Shown here: positions 1 through 8,048 of the stretch, one piece after another
Position numbering within the stretch: the first letter of the stretch is position 1
How the letters are laid out: each line of letters begins with the position of its first letter
Assembly (NCBI RefSeq): GCF_030818775.1
Contig: NZ_JAUTAU010000001.1
Span: 3,786,001 to 3,850,000, forward strand
DNA length: 64,000 nucleotides
DNA from: Bacillus sp. SORGH_AS_0510
GTDB taxonomy: Bacteria; Bacillota; Bacilli; Bacillales; Cytobacillaceae
Reading direction: 5' to 3'
Made by a program: the position numbers and the translations under genes
Notes under the pieces: model-generated
The model's database searches: none
Told to the model about the DNA's origin: nothing
What the model saw: only the letters and a program-made list of their open reading frames with translations

Positions 1-3
1 TAT

Positions 4-19
4 ATCAATATAATTTGAT
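4..19. promoter_or_regulatory. Candidate ArsR-type operator (copy 1)
   Basis: Seen: an exact inverted repeat ATCAA-N6-TTGAT whose spacer is itself TATAAT, a perfect -10 box. It lies 17 bases before the first small gene and just upstream of its ribosome binding site (AGGAGGG, 24-30). The same motif recurs at 240-255. Inference: a repressor of the ArsR/SmtB family, which binds inverted repeats of this kind, would block the promoter here. The -35 region is outside the window. Confidence 0.55.
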
Positions 20-36
20 TAACAGGAGGGATTCAC

Positions 37-213
37 ATGTTTAATGAGTATACAGAATATCAAATGATGAAATTACGCCAGGAGGAAACGGAAAGAAATG
101 CAAGACATACATGGAAGAATTATGTTGAAATGAACGAGGAGAACATAGCTAAAGTAAGAACCTTTCAAGTAGTACCACCGGTTAACCAATGCTGCCAATG
201 TACCTGTGCTTAA
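37..213 (+). CDS. Small Cys-tailed protein of the arsenic locus (58 aa)
   Basis: I do not recognise a named family. Seen: a 58-aa charged protein with no signal peptide that ends in a cysteine cluster (C52, C53, C55, C57). AGGAGGG lies 6 bases before the ATG and the candidate operator at 4-19 sits over its promoter. Its N-terminal half matches that of the next gene in spacing (aromatic start, charged helix, then TWK near residue 26), so the two look like diverged paralogues. Inference: a metal- or metalloid-responsive small protein, possibly a thiol chaperone or buffer for the permease that follows. Function unproven. Confidence 0.6.
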   Translation: MFNEYTEYQMMKLRQEETERNARHTWKNYVEMNEENIAKVRTFQVVPPVNQCCQCTCA

Positions 214-239
214 AAGGTAGCCTTTTCTTCGATTGTAAT

Positions 240-255
240 ATCAATTTTTTTTGAT
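240..255. promoter_or_regulatory. Candidate ArsR-type operator (copy 2)
   Basis: Seen: a second exact ATCAA-N6-TTGAT inverted repeat (spacer all T), followed by TAAC exactly as in copy 1 and placed 28 bases before the 63-aa gene. Two identical operators at similar positions before two related genes indicate co-regulation. The binder is inferred to be an ArsR/SmtB protein, perhaps the one encoded at 3288-3635, although the promoter of that gene carries a different palindrome. Confidence 0.5.
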
Positions 256-282
256 TAACAATTTATAACTGGAGGAATTATT

Positions 283-474
283 ATGTATCATTATAACTAC
301 GGAGTATTAGTTAAGGAAAAACAAATAGAAATTGAGAAGAAATCAATTGATACTTGGAAGTCTGTTGGCTTAAAAAAGGAATCCCTTTTTCAAAAGCTAG
401 CTAGGAAGTTTTTTACTAATAAACAAAAAAATGAAGTAAATCGAACAAATTATTGCGTTCGCAGCGAATGCTAG
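283..474 (+). CDS. Small Cys-tailed protein, paralogue of the preceding gene (63 aa)
   Basis: Unnamed family. Seen: 63 aa, N-terminal segment rich in Tyr, then Lys/Glu, with a TWK motif at residues 24-26 that lines up with the same motif in the 58-aa neighbour. It ends in two cysteines (C58 and C63) separated by VRSE. The ribosome binding site GGAGG is 8 bases before the ATG. It ends 12 bases before the permease and so is very probably co-transcribed with it. Function unknown. The shared operator and terminal cysteines point to thiophilic metal or metalloid stress. Confidence 0.6.
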   Translation: MYHYNYGVLVKEKQIEIEKKSIDTWKSVGLKKESLFQKLARKFFTNKQKNEVNRTNYCVRSEC

Positions 475-486
475 GGGGAATAGAAG

Positions 487-1353
487 ATGTGGTTAGATAC
501 GCTTAAAAGTTTTCTGTCTATTGCTTTAGAGTTAACGGTTTTGTTTATGATTATATCCTTCTCTATTAGTCTACTCCAGGGATATATTCCTTACGAGAAG
601 ATTGAAAAGAAGTTAGCTGGAAAAAACAAATTAATCGCTGCATCTGCAGCCATAGTGTTTGCTTTTATAACACCCTTTTGCTCCTGTTCAACGATTCCAG
701 TAGTTGTTAATATGTTAAAAAAGAAAATGCCTTTTGGGATTGTGATGATTTTTTTGTTTGCTTCCCCTGTCCTTGACCCTACTATTTTGACCATTATGGG
801 TGTAGCTCTTGGATGGAAAGTGACTGCAATCTACACGGTGTTAACCACAATCTTCTCCATCATCATTGGCTTTACTCTTGAGATGCTCGGTTTCGAAAAA
901 GCGGTGAAAAATGTGGTAATGACAGGGTACGAAGAACAACACAAAAAATTTAATATTAAACTAGCACTGGGAGAAACCCTTGATTTGATGAAGAGTGTAT
1001 ATCCATATTTATTAATCGGTGCAGCGATCGGAGCTGTGATTCATGGTTTGGTTCCAACAGAATGGATTTCAAGTGTGTTTGGCCGTAATCATTGGTGGCT
1101 GATACCTATCGCATCCATAATAGGAATACCTTTATATATTCGTCTGTCCAGTATGATTCCCATTTCCCAAATGCTTATCGCTAAAGGAATGGCGCTAGGA
1201 CCAGTCATGGCCATGATAATTAGCTCAGCAGGTGCCAGTTTGCCAGAAGTGATTCTTTTAAAATCAATCTTTAAGAAACAGCTAGTTGTTACATTCGTAT
1301 TATCCGTGGTTATGATGTCTACTATTTCAGGTTTTATTTTCTACCTAATCTAA
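487..1353 (+). CDS. ArsP/DUF318-type permease
   Basis: Inner-membrane permease of the pfam03773 (ArsP_1/DUF318) family, members of which export organoarsenicals or other metal species. Seen: 288 aa, about eight hydrophobic segments, the family hallmark FCSCS at residues 64-68 with C65 and C67 inside a membrane helix, and SPVLDPT at 93-99. Length is normal for the family. GGGGG(A) sits upstream of the ATG. It is the last gene of a three-gene + strand unit headed by the two Cys-tailed small proteins, facing the arsR-acr3-arsC operon. Substrate (methylarsenite versus another thiophile) cannot be read from sequence. Confidence 0.8.
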   Translation: MWLDTLKSFLSIALELTVLFMIISFSISLLQGYIPYEKIEKKLAGKNKLIAASAAIVFAFITPFCSCSTIPVVVNMLKKKMPFGIVMIFLFASPVLDPTILTIMGVALGWKVTAIYTVLTTIFSIIIGFTLEMLGFEKAVKNVVMTGYEEQHKKFNIKLALGETLDLMKSVYPYLLIGAAIGAVIHGLVPTEWISSVFGRNHWWLIPIASIIGIPLYIRLSSMIPISQMLIAKGMALGPVMAMIISSAGASLPEVILLKSIFKKQLVVTFVLSVVMMSTISGFIFYLI

Positions 1354-1365
1354 AAATGAAAAAAT

Positions 1366-1397
1366 ATGGGAAGCTAGAACTAATGACTAGCTCCCAT
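1366..1397. terminator. Bidirectional terminator between permease and hesB-like gene
   Basis: Seen: ATGGGA(a)GCTAG pairs with CTAGCTCCCAT across a 9-base loop. On the - strand the arm is followed by ATATTTTTTC, a good U-tract, so it should end the ars operon. It also lies just beyond the + strand permease. Confidence 0.65.
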
Positions 1398-1409
1398 TTG
1401 AATCCCCTA

Positions 1410-1685
1410 TTAACAGTCACTTTCATTCCCTAACAATACAATAGCATTTGCTTCATGATTAAAATCAAGTTTCAAATCATTAGTATAAGGCTCAATTTCA
1501 GGTTCAATTGCTACTGTAATTTGATTAATTGTTACAACGTTATCATTTTTTTCTGGCTCATCCAGAGCCAGTCCTACTTGCGGCCCACCTCAGCCAAAGC
1601 CTGCAAAATAGACACGGATGTTATCGGCATCTTGATCTTCGAACAGTTGCTTCAACACATCACGAGCTTGATCTGTGATTATCAT
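1410..1685 (-). CDS. HesB/IscA-like protein with in-frame TGA, probable selenoprotein
   Basis: Seen: an open frame of 92 codons starting at ATG 1685 (AGGTGAGG 5 bases upstream) and ending TAA at 1410, crossed by a single TGA at 1590-1592 (codon 32). Read through, it gives a 91-aa A-type Fe-S carrier-like (HesB/IscA, Fe-S_biosyn) protein. Around the TGA it reads GFG-X-GGPQVGLALDEP, the place where family members have Cys. The protein ends in Cys. A perfect stem-loop lies 26 bases after the TGA (separate entry). Known: HesB-like proteins are one of the described bacterial selenoprotein families. Inference: X is selenocysteine at residue 32. The gene follows arsC by 76 bases on the same strand, so it is probably the last gene of the arsenic operon. 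The alternative is a Cys-to-stop mutation in a pseudogene; the host's selA/B/C/D genes, outside this window, would decide. Confidence 0.75.
1553..1571 (-). promoter_or_regulatory. Candidate bacterial SECIS hairpin
   Basis: Seen: on the - strand a perfect 7-bp stem (CTGGCTC/GAGCCAG) closes a 5-base loop UGGAU. The loop begins 26 bases after the TGA at 1590-1592. Known: bacterial SECIS elements are short stem-loops inside the coding region with the apical loop about 16-37 bases after the UGA and a G in the first two loop bases; this one fits both. It lies inside codons for a conserved stretch (GLALDEP), so part of the pairing could be incidental. Confidence 0.65.
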
Positions 1686-1761
1686 ATTTTCCTCACCTTT
1701 CAAAAAATTCACTTTCTTGTTTTACTAGTTTTCTTTTATTTATGAAATACGAGTAATGCTT

Positions 1762-2187
1762 TTACTCTCCTGATTCAGCAAATCTCTTAATTCGATTACC
1801 GATTTCATCACGGACACGTTGGAAGAATGCCCATTTTTCTTCTTCTGTCCCCTCTGCTTTAGCTGGGTCATCAAAGCCCCAGTGAACACGTTTTACATGT
1901 GGTGGAGTGACAGGGCAATGATCTGCTGCATGACCACATAGTGTAACAACTAAGTCAGCATTATTTAAAATAGTAGGGTCAATTACATCCGATGTTTGAT
2001 TAGAGATATTAATGCCTGCTTCCTCCATTGCCTTAACTGCATTTGGATTTAGTCCATGCGCCTCTAACCCCGCACTTTTGACTTCCCATTCATCGTCACT
2101 CAAATGTTTCTTTGCCCATCCCTCAGCCATTTGGCTGCGGCAAGAGTTTCCTGTACATAAGAAGTAAATAGTCTTTTTGTTCTCCAT
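1762..2187 (-). CDS. arsC: Arsenate reductase, thioredoxin-coupled
   Basis: Reduces arsenate to arsenite in the cytoplasm through a low-molecular-weight phosphatase fold and a Cys relay recycled by thioredoxin. Seen: 141 aa, P-loop CTGNSCR at 11-17 (C11-X5-R17) and the two relay cysteines C84 and C91, as in the B. subtilis/S. aureus pI258 type. I chose ATG 2187 because AAAGGTGG is 8 bases upstream. A GTG four codons earlier lies inside that ribosome binding site. Third gene of arsR-acr3-arsC, 27 bases after acr3. Confidence 0.95.
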   Translation of the reverse strand: MENKKTIYFLCTGNSCRSQMAEGWAKKHLSDDEWEVKSAGLEAHGLNPNAVKAMEEAGINISNQTSDVIDPTILNNADLVVTLCGHAADHCPVTPPHVKRVHWGFDDPAKAEGTEEEKWAFFQRVRDEIGNRIKRFAESGE

Positions 2188-2214
2188 GTTGAAATCCACC
2201 TTTTATTATTAGTT

Positions 2215-3270
2215 TTAAGCTGCATATTCTTTAAAGTATTTTCTTTTAAACCATAAGGCTACGTTAACTAATGCAATCATGACAGGTACTTCTACTAGTG
2301 GGCCGATAACAGCTGCAAAGGCTGCACCCGAATGAATGCCAAATACGCCAACAGCTACAGCAATCGCTAGCTCAAAGTTATTACTTCCTGCTGTAAATGC
2401 AAGGGTTGTTGTTACTGGATAGTTTGCGCCAATTTTCCTTCCTAAGAAGAAAGAAACAAAAAACATCACAACAAAGTAAATTAACAATGGAATGGCAATA
2501 CGAACTACGTCTAATGGCAAGCTCACAATAGCGTCTCCTTTTAAAGAGAACATGATAATAATAGTAAAAAGAAGAGCAATTAGTGTCATCGGACTAATCT
2601 TAGGGATAAACACGTTTTCATACCATACTCTTCCTTTTGCTTTCACCAATGTAAAACGTGTAATCATTCCCGCAATAAAAGGAATTCCTAGATAGATGAA
2701 CACGGATTTAGCTACTTCAATCATCGTAATATTTACAACCGCCCCTTGGATTCCCATCCATTCTGGGATAATGGTTACAAAAACGTAGGCATAAACAGAG
2801 AAGAATAGCATTTGAAAAATAGAATTGAATGCAACTAATCCAGCAGCATACTCGGTATCTCCTTTTGCAAGATCATTCCAAACAATAACCATGGCAATAC
2901 AACGAGCCAATCCAATCATAATGAGACCCACCATATACTCTGGTTTATCAGGAAGAAAGATGATTGCTAATAAAAACATAAGGATTGGTCCAATAATCCA
3001 GTTTTGAACTAGTGATAAAAGTAGAACCTTTACATCTTTAAACACTCGCCCAATTTCCTCGTATCGAACCTTTGCTAACGGAGGGTACATCATTAAAATT
3101 AAGCCAATGGCAAGTGGAATGGATGTCGTTCCTACTTGCAGGCTGTTCATACTATCTACAAAGCCCGGAAAGACAAAACCCAACCCTATCCCAATGGCCA
3201 TAGCTAGAAAAATCCATAGTGTTAGGTACCTATCAAGGAATGATAAGCGCTTTTTCTCTAAATTACTCAT
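2215..3270 (-). CDS. acr3: Arsenite efflux transporter Acr3
   Basis: Membrane exporter of arsenite (ACR3/BASS superfamily, often named arsB in Bacillus). Seen: 351 aa from the chosen ATG (GGGAGTG 5 bases upstream; an upstream start would add 10 unlikely residues), about ten hydrophobic segments, the conserved membrane cysteine in LARCIAMV (C124) and the [10 protein letters not shown] helix near residue 300 typical of Acr3. Lies between arsR and arsC in one operon, starting 17 bases after arsR. Confidence 0.93.
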   Translation of the reverse strand: MSNLEKKRLSFLDRYLTLWIFLAMAIGIGLGFVFPGFVDSMNSLQVGTTSIPLAIGLILMMYPPLAKVRYEEIGRVFKDVKVLLLSLVQNWIIGPILMFLLAIIFLPDKPEYMVGLIMIGLARCIAMVIVWNDLAKGDTEYAAGLVAFNSIFQMLFFSVYAYVFVTIIPEWMGIQGAVVNITMIEVAKSVFIYLGIPFIAGMITRFTLVKAKGRVWYENVFIPKISPMTLIALLFTIIIMFSLKGDAIVSLPLDVVRIAIPLLIYFVVMFFVSFFLGRKIGANYPVTTTLAFTAGSNNFELAIAVAVGVFGIHSGAAFAAVIGPLVEVPVMIALVNVALWFKRKYFKEYAA

Positions 3271-3287
3271 TTTTTCACTCCCTATTA

Positions 3288-3635
3288 TTAACAACCACAC
3301 CTAAGTGTAGGGTTGCTTTTTTCAATCAGTTTTAATTTATCTGCCTGAACCGGTACATGTTCCAAAATATCTTCAATAAGTCCGTATAGATCACTTTGCT
3401 GATTCAAGGAATAATATATCCATTGACCTCTTCGTTCTTCCTTCACCATTCCAGCATCCTTTAGTTTACGAAGATGCTGACTGATTGAGGGCTGACTCAT
3501 ATCAAACACTTCAAGAAATTCACAAACACAGCATTCCCTATGTTGTAAGATAGCAACGATGGATAAACGAGTTTTATCACCAAGTAATTTTAATACGTTC
3601 GCAGCACGTTCCAAATCAACTTTCGATTTCAACAC
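3288..3635 (-). CDS. arsR: ArsR/SmtB-family arsenic repressor
   Basis: Winged-helix metalloregulator, first gene of arsR-acr3-arsC, expected to repress its own operon until As(III) binds. Seen: HTH core with recognition helix [12 protein letters not shown]; thiolate site ECCVCE (C35, C36, C38) in the alpha-3 position, as in As/Cd sensors; C-terminus RCGC adds two more cysteines (C113, C115). Start: the longest frame begins at an ATG that is part of the ribosome binding site GGAGGTG. A GTG (3635) or the next TTG lies at proper spacing, so I use the GTG. The palindrome at 3670-3685 is the likely operator. Confidence 0.9.
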   Translation of the reverse strand: MLKSKVDLERAANVLKLLGDKTRLSIVAILQHRECCVCEFLEVFDMSQPSISQHLRKLKDAGMVKEERRGQWIYYSLNQQSDLYGLIEDILEHVPVQADKLKLIEKSNPTLRCGC

Positions 3636-3669
3636 TAATTGCACCTCCATATAAACACAATATTAACAA

Positions 3670-3685
3670 ATAAGCATGTGCTTAT
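3670..3685. promoter_or_regulatory. Palindrome upstream of arsR, likely operator
   Basis: Seen: a perfect 7-2-7 inverted repeat ATAAGCA-TG-TGCTTAT, 35 bases before the arsR start, followed on the - strand by AT-rich promoter-like sequence. It differs from the ATCAA-N6-TTGAT repeats at 4-19 and 240-255. Inference: binding site of the adjacent ArsR protein. Confidence 0.5.
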
Positions 3686-3796
3686 ATTCTAATGCAATGA
3701 ATAATCTATTTCAATCATTCCACTGTAACGTTCTTAATAAAAAACACGTCTATCAAGATATAGAAAATATGAATTTTCAGAATAAGGGGGATTTTA

Positions 3797-5452
3797 ATGA
3801 AATTGGTGCTTGTAATTTTATCGTTTGTTGGTCTTCTGATTTTTCTTGGATGGACATTTTTAGCAAAGAAACAGTCAGGGAAAATCCAAGTCCAAATAAT
3901 TGGTGTAGGTGTATTTCTTCTATTAATCTTTGGTGCTCTTTTCTTTTATCAGAATGGTTCAACGAAAGAAATATCAGCTCCAAAGGAAGTAAAGACAGTC
4001 GCCCCACCGAAAACAGAAGAACAAAAACCTGAAGAAAAACCAAAAGAAGAACAGAAACCAACAGAGGACCAACCAAAAGAAGAGCCTGTTGATAAAAGAG
4101 TAGCCATTGATCATGGAACAGGAAGTAAAGTACGAGGACCTGCCGATCCAAAATATATGATGAATGTAACCTATGATTCTAAAAATCACGAAATAAAAGG
4201 CAATATGAGTGTTGATTTTCTGAATAATTTAGATGTAGATTTGACGAATTTGTATTTCAACGTCTGGGCAAATGCTAATACCTATCTATTGAAGTCTAAA
4301 AAAGATGTGAATGTAACGTTTGACCAAATTAAGGTAAATGGGCAGCCTGCAACCTATTCCCTTGAGGGAACCGCTTTACATATACCTGAGGTGAGCATTA
4401 AAAAGAACGAAAAGGCTAAGGTGGAAATGACCTTTTCAGTGACAGTTCCAGAAGCATTGGACCGTTTTGGTTGGAATAAAACAACCACCTCTTTAGGTAA
4501 CTGGTTTCCGATCCTTGCTGTTTATGATAATGAAGGTTGGAACGTAGATCCTTACTTCAACGGTGGTGAGTCTTTCTATTCGTTAACTGGGAACTTTGAC
4601 ATAACTTTAACTACGGAAAAGGAACAAGTTATCGCTACAACAGGAACGGAGGTTGGCACTCCAAAAATTAACGGAGCATTAGCCACTCATCAATATAAAG
4701 CAGTAAATGTCCGAGACTTTGCTATGGAAATGGATCCTACCTATAAGATAAAACAAACGAAGGTCGGAAATGTAAATGTGAATGTTTACTATAAAGATGA
4801 ACATGCAGAATATGTAGATTTAATGGAATACGGTAGTAAGAGTCTTCAAATATTCAGTGAAAAGTTTGGAGCCTATCCATGGCCGGAACTGGATATTTGT
4901 GCAATGGAAGGCTGGTTTGGTGGGATGGAGTATCCTCAGCTTGTCATGATATCCATACCATCCGATGGGAAAGCAGCTAGAATTGATTCTACTACTGCAC
5001 ATGAGATTGGTCATCAATGGTTTTATGGAATTATTGGGAATAATGAATTTGATGAACCATGGTTAGATGAATCCTTTGCTAGTTATGCTGCTGCATTATT
5101 CGACCAAACCTTAGATACTGATCCACCTGTGGATGAAACTAGATTAGCAGACGGTCACCTAACTCATTCCATTGATAATTTTTTTGAAAATGGTACAGAA
5201 AGTAAAAGAAACTATTATTACACAATATATGCGTACGGAGCCCAAACGGTGGATGACCTTCGAAAGGAGCTAGGTGACAATCAATTCTATGCGTCCATGC
5301 AAGCCTATTTCAAAGCAATGAAGTTTGGTGTTTCCACTACGGCTGATTTTATTCGAATTATGCAGGAAACAAGTAAACGCGATTTAACTAAATTTTTCGA
5401 AGCCCATCGGATTTTCCCTGCGGACCAAGAGGGTGTTGAAGTTAACTCCTAA
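3797..5452 (+). CDS. Membrane-anchored M1-family zinc aminopeptidase
   Basis: Seen: 551 aa with two N-terminal hydrophobic segments (about 2-22 and 33-51), a Pro/Lys/Glu-rich linker (about 58-100) and an M1 gluzincin domain. It has the zinc motif HEIGH at 402-406 with third ligand E425 (WLDES) and a GGMEY motif at 375-379 in place of the usual GAMEN. AAGGGGG lies ahead of the ATG. Known: M1 enzymes remove N-terminal residues from peptides. The membrane anchor suggests activity at the outer face of the cell. It is monocistronic with its own terminator. Physiological substrate unknown. Confidence 0.85.
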   Translation: MKLVLVILSFVGLLIFLGWTFLAKKQSGKIQVQIIGVGVFLLLIFGALFFYQNGSTKEISAPKEVKTVAPPKTEEQKPEEKPKEEQKPTEDQPKEEPVDKRVAIDHGTGSKVRGPADPKYMMNVTYDSKNHEIKGNMSVDFLNNLDVDLTNLYFNVWANANTYLLKSKKDVNVTFDQIKVNGQPATYSLEGTALHIPEVSIKKNEKAKVEMTFSVTVPEALDRFGWNKTTTSLGNWFPILAVYDNEGWNVDPYFNGGESFYSLTGNFDITLTTEKEQVIATTGTEVGTPKINGALATHQYKAVNVRDFAMEMDPTYKIKQTKVGNVNVNVYYKDEHAEYVDLMEYGSKSLQIFSEKFGAYPWPELDICAMEGWFGGMEYPQLVMISIPSDGKAARIDSTTAHEIGHQWFYGIIGNNEFDEPWLDESFASYAAALFDQTLDTDPPVDETRLADGHLTHSIDNFFENGTESKRNYYYTIYAYGAQTVDDLRKELGDNQFYASMQAYFKAMKFGVSTTADFIRIMQETSKRDLTKFFEAHRIFPADQEGVEVNS

Positions 5453-5465
5453 CAACATACAAAGA

Positions 5466-5502
5466 AAAAGGTCGTTGAGGTAAAAATCCTCAATGACCTT
5501 TT
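5466..5502 (+). terminator. Rho-independent terminator
   Basis: Seen: AAAAGGTCGTTGAGG pairs with CCTCAATGACCTTTT across a 7-base loop, with T-rich tails on both sides, so it can serve the M1 peptidase (+) and the convergent pyruvate kinase-like gene (-). Confidence 0.85.
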
Positions 5503-5513
5503 TCTAGTTATTA

Positions 5514-6575
5514 TTATATCTCGTTATTGATTAGCTTTAACAGATCATTCATATCAAAAGGATGATACTTTTTAACAATCTCAGAAAAATGAGATATTCT
5601 TCTTAATGTATCAATACTTTCAATAGGGTGCGAACCAGATGCACTCTCTGCGGAGAGCATTACAGCATTCGTTCCATCTAACACAGCTTGAAAGATATCG
5701 GTTACCTCTGCTCTTGTTGGCAAAGCATGTTCAGTCATAGATTGCAACATTTGGGTTGCCGTAACCACATATTTCCCTATTTTGTTACATTCATCTACTA
5801 TTGCTTTTTGTATAAGAGGAATCCATTGGAAAGGCAATTCGACTCCTAAGTCACCTCTTGCAATCATGATAGCATCTGATCTTTCGCATATTTCTTTAAA
5901 GTTTTGTAAGGCTTCAAGGGTTTCAATCTTTGCCATTAGCTTAGGAGGATTCGGAGTACTCAGTTTCACAAATTCGCGAACATTGTCAATGTGAGTCGGT
6001 TTCCTAATAAACGAACAGGCAATAAAGTCTACTTGATTATTAATAAGAAACTGTATATCTTGCTTGTCCTTTTCTGTAATGGCCGGCAATGAGATTGCTG
6101 TGCCGGGAACATTAACTCCTTTTCTAGATGATATCGTTCCACCTACTTTTACGACTGATTTAATAGAATTATCACCTAGCTCAGATACCGTTAATTCGAC
6201 CTCACCATCATTGATTAGAATTTTACTCCCGATTTTAACGTCATGAATTAATCCCTTGTAGTCAATACTCCCTACTTCATTATTACCAACAACATCATCT
6301 GTTGTTAATATAAATTGGTCTCCTTCTTGAAGATGGATGCTGTCATCAGAAAACTTACCTAACCTTATTTTTGGACCTTGAAGATCACCTAGAATTTTTA
6401 TTTCCTTACCTTTTTCTTCACTTATTGAACGTACAAGTTGGATTACCTCATGGTGGGTTTGGTGATTTCCATGAGAAAGATTTAAACGGATCATTGTCAT
6501 GCCGTGATCGATCAGTTCAGAGATAACCTCCCTACTATTACTAGCTGGCCCGATAGTACATATACGATCTATCAT
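5514..6575 (-). CDS. Short pyruvate kinase (catalytic core only)
   Basis: Pyruvate kinase catalyses PEP + ADP to pyruvate + ATP. Seen: 353 aa containing the TIM barrel and B domain, with MIRLNLSHG near residue 28, LGDLQGPKIRLG near 62-73, FIACSFIRK and AKIETLEA before the Mg/PEP site ARGDLG, and VTATQMLQSM before LPTRAEVTD. The protein stops where the barrel ends, so the C-terminal allosteric domain (about 110 residues) and the Bacillus PEP-utiliser extension are absent. Catalytic motifs are intact, so it is probably a functional, unregulated second isozyme or a paralogue with altered role; the main pyk would be elsewhere. Confidence 0.85.
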   Translation of the reverse strand: MIDRICTIGPASNSREVISELIDHGMTMIRLNLSHGNHQTHHEVIQLVRSISEEKGKEIKILGDLQGPKIRLGKFSDDSIHLQEGDQFILTTDDVVGNNEVGSIDYKGLIHDVKIGSKILINDGEVELTVSELGDNSIKSVVKVGGTISSRKGVNVPGTAISLPAITEKDKQDIQFLINNQVDFIACSFIRKPTHIDNVREFVKLSTPNPPKLMAKIETLEALQNFKEICERSDAIMIARGDLGVELPFQWIPLIQKAIVDECNKIGKYVVTATQMLQSMTEHALPTRAEVTDIFQAVLDGTNAVMLSAESASGSHPIESIDTLRRISHFSEIVKKYHPFDMNDLLKLINNEI

Positions 6576-6682
6576 ATATACCCTCCTATTCTTTAAACCA
6601 GTAATAGTATGTCCAGAAGGGACAAAGTAACAAAACTGTTATTGATTCCACTTGGTAATATCAGCTAAGATGTATGAGTTTC

Positions 6683-7753
6683 TTAATGCTTTTCTTTCAT
6701 TATGCTGTAAATATCGACAGCAACGTTTTTGATATCACACTGTTTATCTCTCACATTCAGAAGGATTACAATTGAGGTTTTATCATCATAATACACATGA
6801 AAGGACTCCCAGCCCCCCACAACACCTCTGCTATAAACCCGGTCGTCTTTATGGTAAAGGCCAAGGCCATAACTTGATATTGTTCTCCTAGAGACCATTT
6901 CCTTTAAACTTTTTTTTGAAATAAGCTTCCGGCTCATCAATGCTTCATCAAATCTACTTACATCAAGTGCGGTTGCATAAATATCACCACATCCAAAAAG
7001 TAATGTTGGATTCAGTTTACTTGCAGGGATATAGTGTCCTGCCATTTTGATATATCCTTTAGAGGAAAGTGAAGCAGTTTTTTCAGAGGTGATAAACCCC
7101 GCGTTGACCATGGAAGCCTTATTAAAAATATTTTTCTTGATATATTCATGCAACGGTAGCTCTGACACTTGCTCAACAATATGACCAAGGATGATATAGT
7201 TAATATCGTTATAATCCCATCTTGTACCTGGAGGAAATTTACTACTTCTATTACCTGCTCTTTTAATAATATCTTTAGGGCTCTTGTCACCTCCAAGCAA
7301 AATCGGTGAGCGGATTCCCGAAGTATGATTTAACAAATGGACAATTTTCACGTTTTTTGGAAGGTCCGAAACATATGTAGATGCTGAATCTTGGATGCTC
7401 AACCTTCCCTTTTCTTGAAGCTGAAGAATACAAACCGCAACCAAAGTTTTCGTTATTGAACCTATCGGATACGTAGTGGATGGACTATTTAAAATATGGT
7501 TAGAAACGTCTGAATATCCAATTCCTCCAGTAAAGATATTCTTTTTGTTTTTTACTACCGCAATACTCCCACTTATATGGTTGGATTTCAAATAGTCACT
7601 AATCTTTTGCTGGATTTGAATTTCCTTTGATGTTGGTTTTATTGAATTATTATCTTGAGCAGAAACATTATGTAAAGGCTTAAGGGTTGCTTGAATATGA
7701 TTGCTGGAAAGTACGAGGGTTAGTAAATAGATTAAAAGATATTTATACTTCAC
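6683..7753 (-). CDS. Secreted beta-lactamase-fold serine hydrolase
   Basis: Seen: 356 aa with an N-terminal signal segment (residues 1-22), then a class C beta-lactamase/penicillin-binding-protein-like domain with SITK at 99-102 (nucleophile Ser and Lys) and YND at 181-183 in the position of YxN. The region GVVGGWESFHVYY supplies the third motif area without a clear KTG. Known: such proteins are D,D-peptidase or esterase homologues, usually not true beta-lactamases. Single gene, 107 bases from the pyruvate kinase on the same strand. It is the last chromosomal gene before the integrated element. Confidence 0.75.
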   Translation of the reverse strand: MKYKYLLIYLLTLVLSSNHIQATLKPLHNVSAQDNNSIKPTSKEIQIQQKISDYLKSNHISGSIAVVKNKKNIFTGGIGYSDVSNHILNSPSTTYPIGSITKTLVAVCILQLQEKGRLSIQDSASTYVSDLPKNVKIVHLLNHTSGIRSPILLGGDKSPKDIIKRAGNRSSKFPPGTRWDYNDINYIILGHIVEQVSELPLHEYIKKNIFNKASMVNAGFITSEKTASLSSKGYIKMAGHYIPASKLNPTLLFGCGDIYATALDVSRFDEALMSRKLISKKSLKEMVSRRTISSYGLGLYHKDDRVYSRGVVGGWESFHVYYDDKTSIVILLNVRDKQCDIKNVAVDIYSIMKEKH

Positions 7754-7839
7754 GTTAAGTCCTCATCTTTAAGTATTATTTATTGTTTATTTTTTATAAA
7801 AAGATGAGAATTCATTCATAGCTAAAACATCAAATATGA

Positions 7840-7878
7840 AAAAAAGCCTAAAACCCTATTTATCTAGGTTTTAGACTT
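7840..7878 (-). terminator. Displaced terminator of the tRNA-Val gene
   Basis: Seen: GTCTAAAACC pairs with GGGTTTTAGGC on the - strand followed by TTTTTTT. It lies directly downstream of the tRNA-Val 3' fragment at 7888-7930. Inference: this was the terminator of the tRNA gene before the island inserted. The intact tRNA at the other end now uses a different terminator (31335-31364). Confidence 0.7.
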
Positions 7879-7887
7879 CTTTAACAG

Positions 7888-7930
7888 ATGACCTGTGAGG
7901 GGTTCGAACCCCCGACCTCAACCCTGTCAA
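7888..7930. repeat. Left attachment repeat (tRNA-Val 3' fragment)
   Basis: Seen: 43 bases identical to 31370-31412, covering the 3' end, T arm and part of the anticodon arm of tRNA-Val. Sequence diverges right after CCCTGTCAA. It cannot encode a tRNA because the 5' half is missing. From 7931 to 8169 I see no gene, only the GTGACCA repeats at 8049-8067. Confidence 0.9.
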
Positions 7931-8048
7931 TTCACAGTTAGGTCCATCCGTGTGTTTCCTCGTAATTCCTAAGGTTCCTTTATAGCAACAGTACAGCGAT
8001 TTTTTAAGATGTAAATGTCCTCTGGATAACCGTTGTATCCTTAAGTGT

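Noticed and set aside
1590..1592. TGA as an ordinary nonsense mutation in a HesB pseudogene
   Set aside because: The frame is otherwise intact, has a good ribosome binding site, and a hairpin with the right distance and loop follows. Not excluded, but less likely than selenocysteine.
1455..1745. 96-codon + strand frame opposite the HesB-like gene
   Set aside because: Antisense to a gene with a recognisable product; no ribosome binding site.
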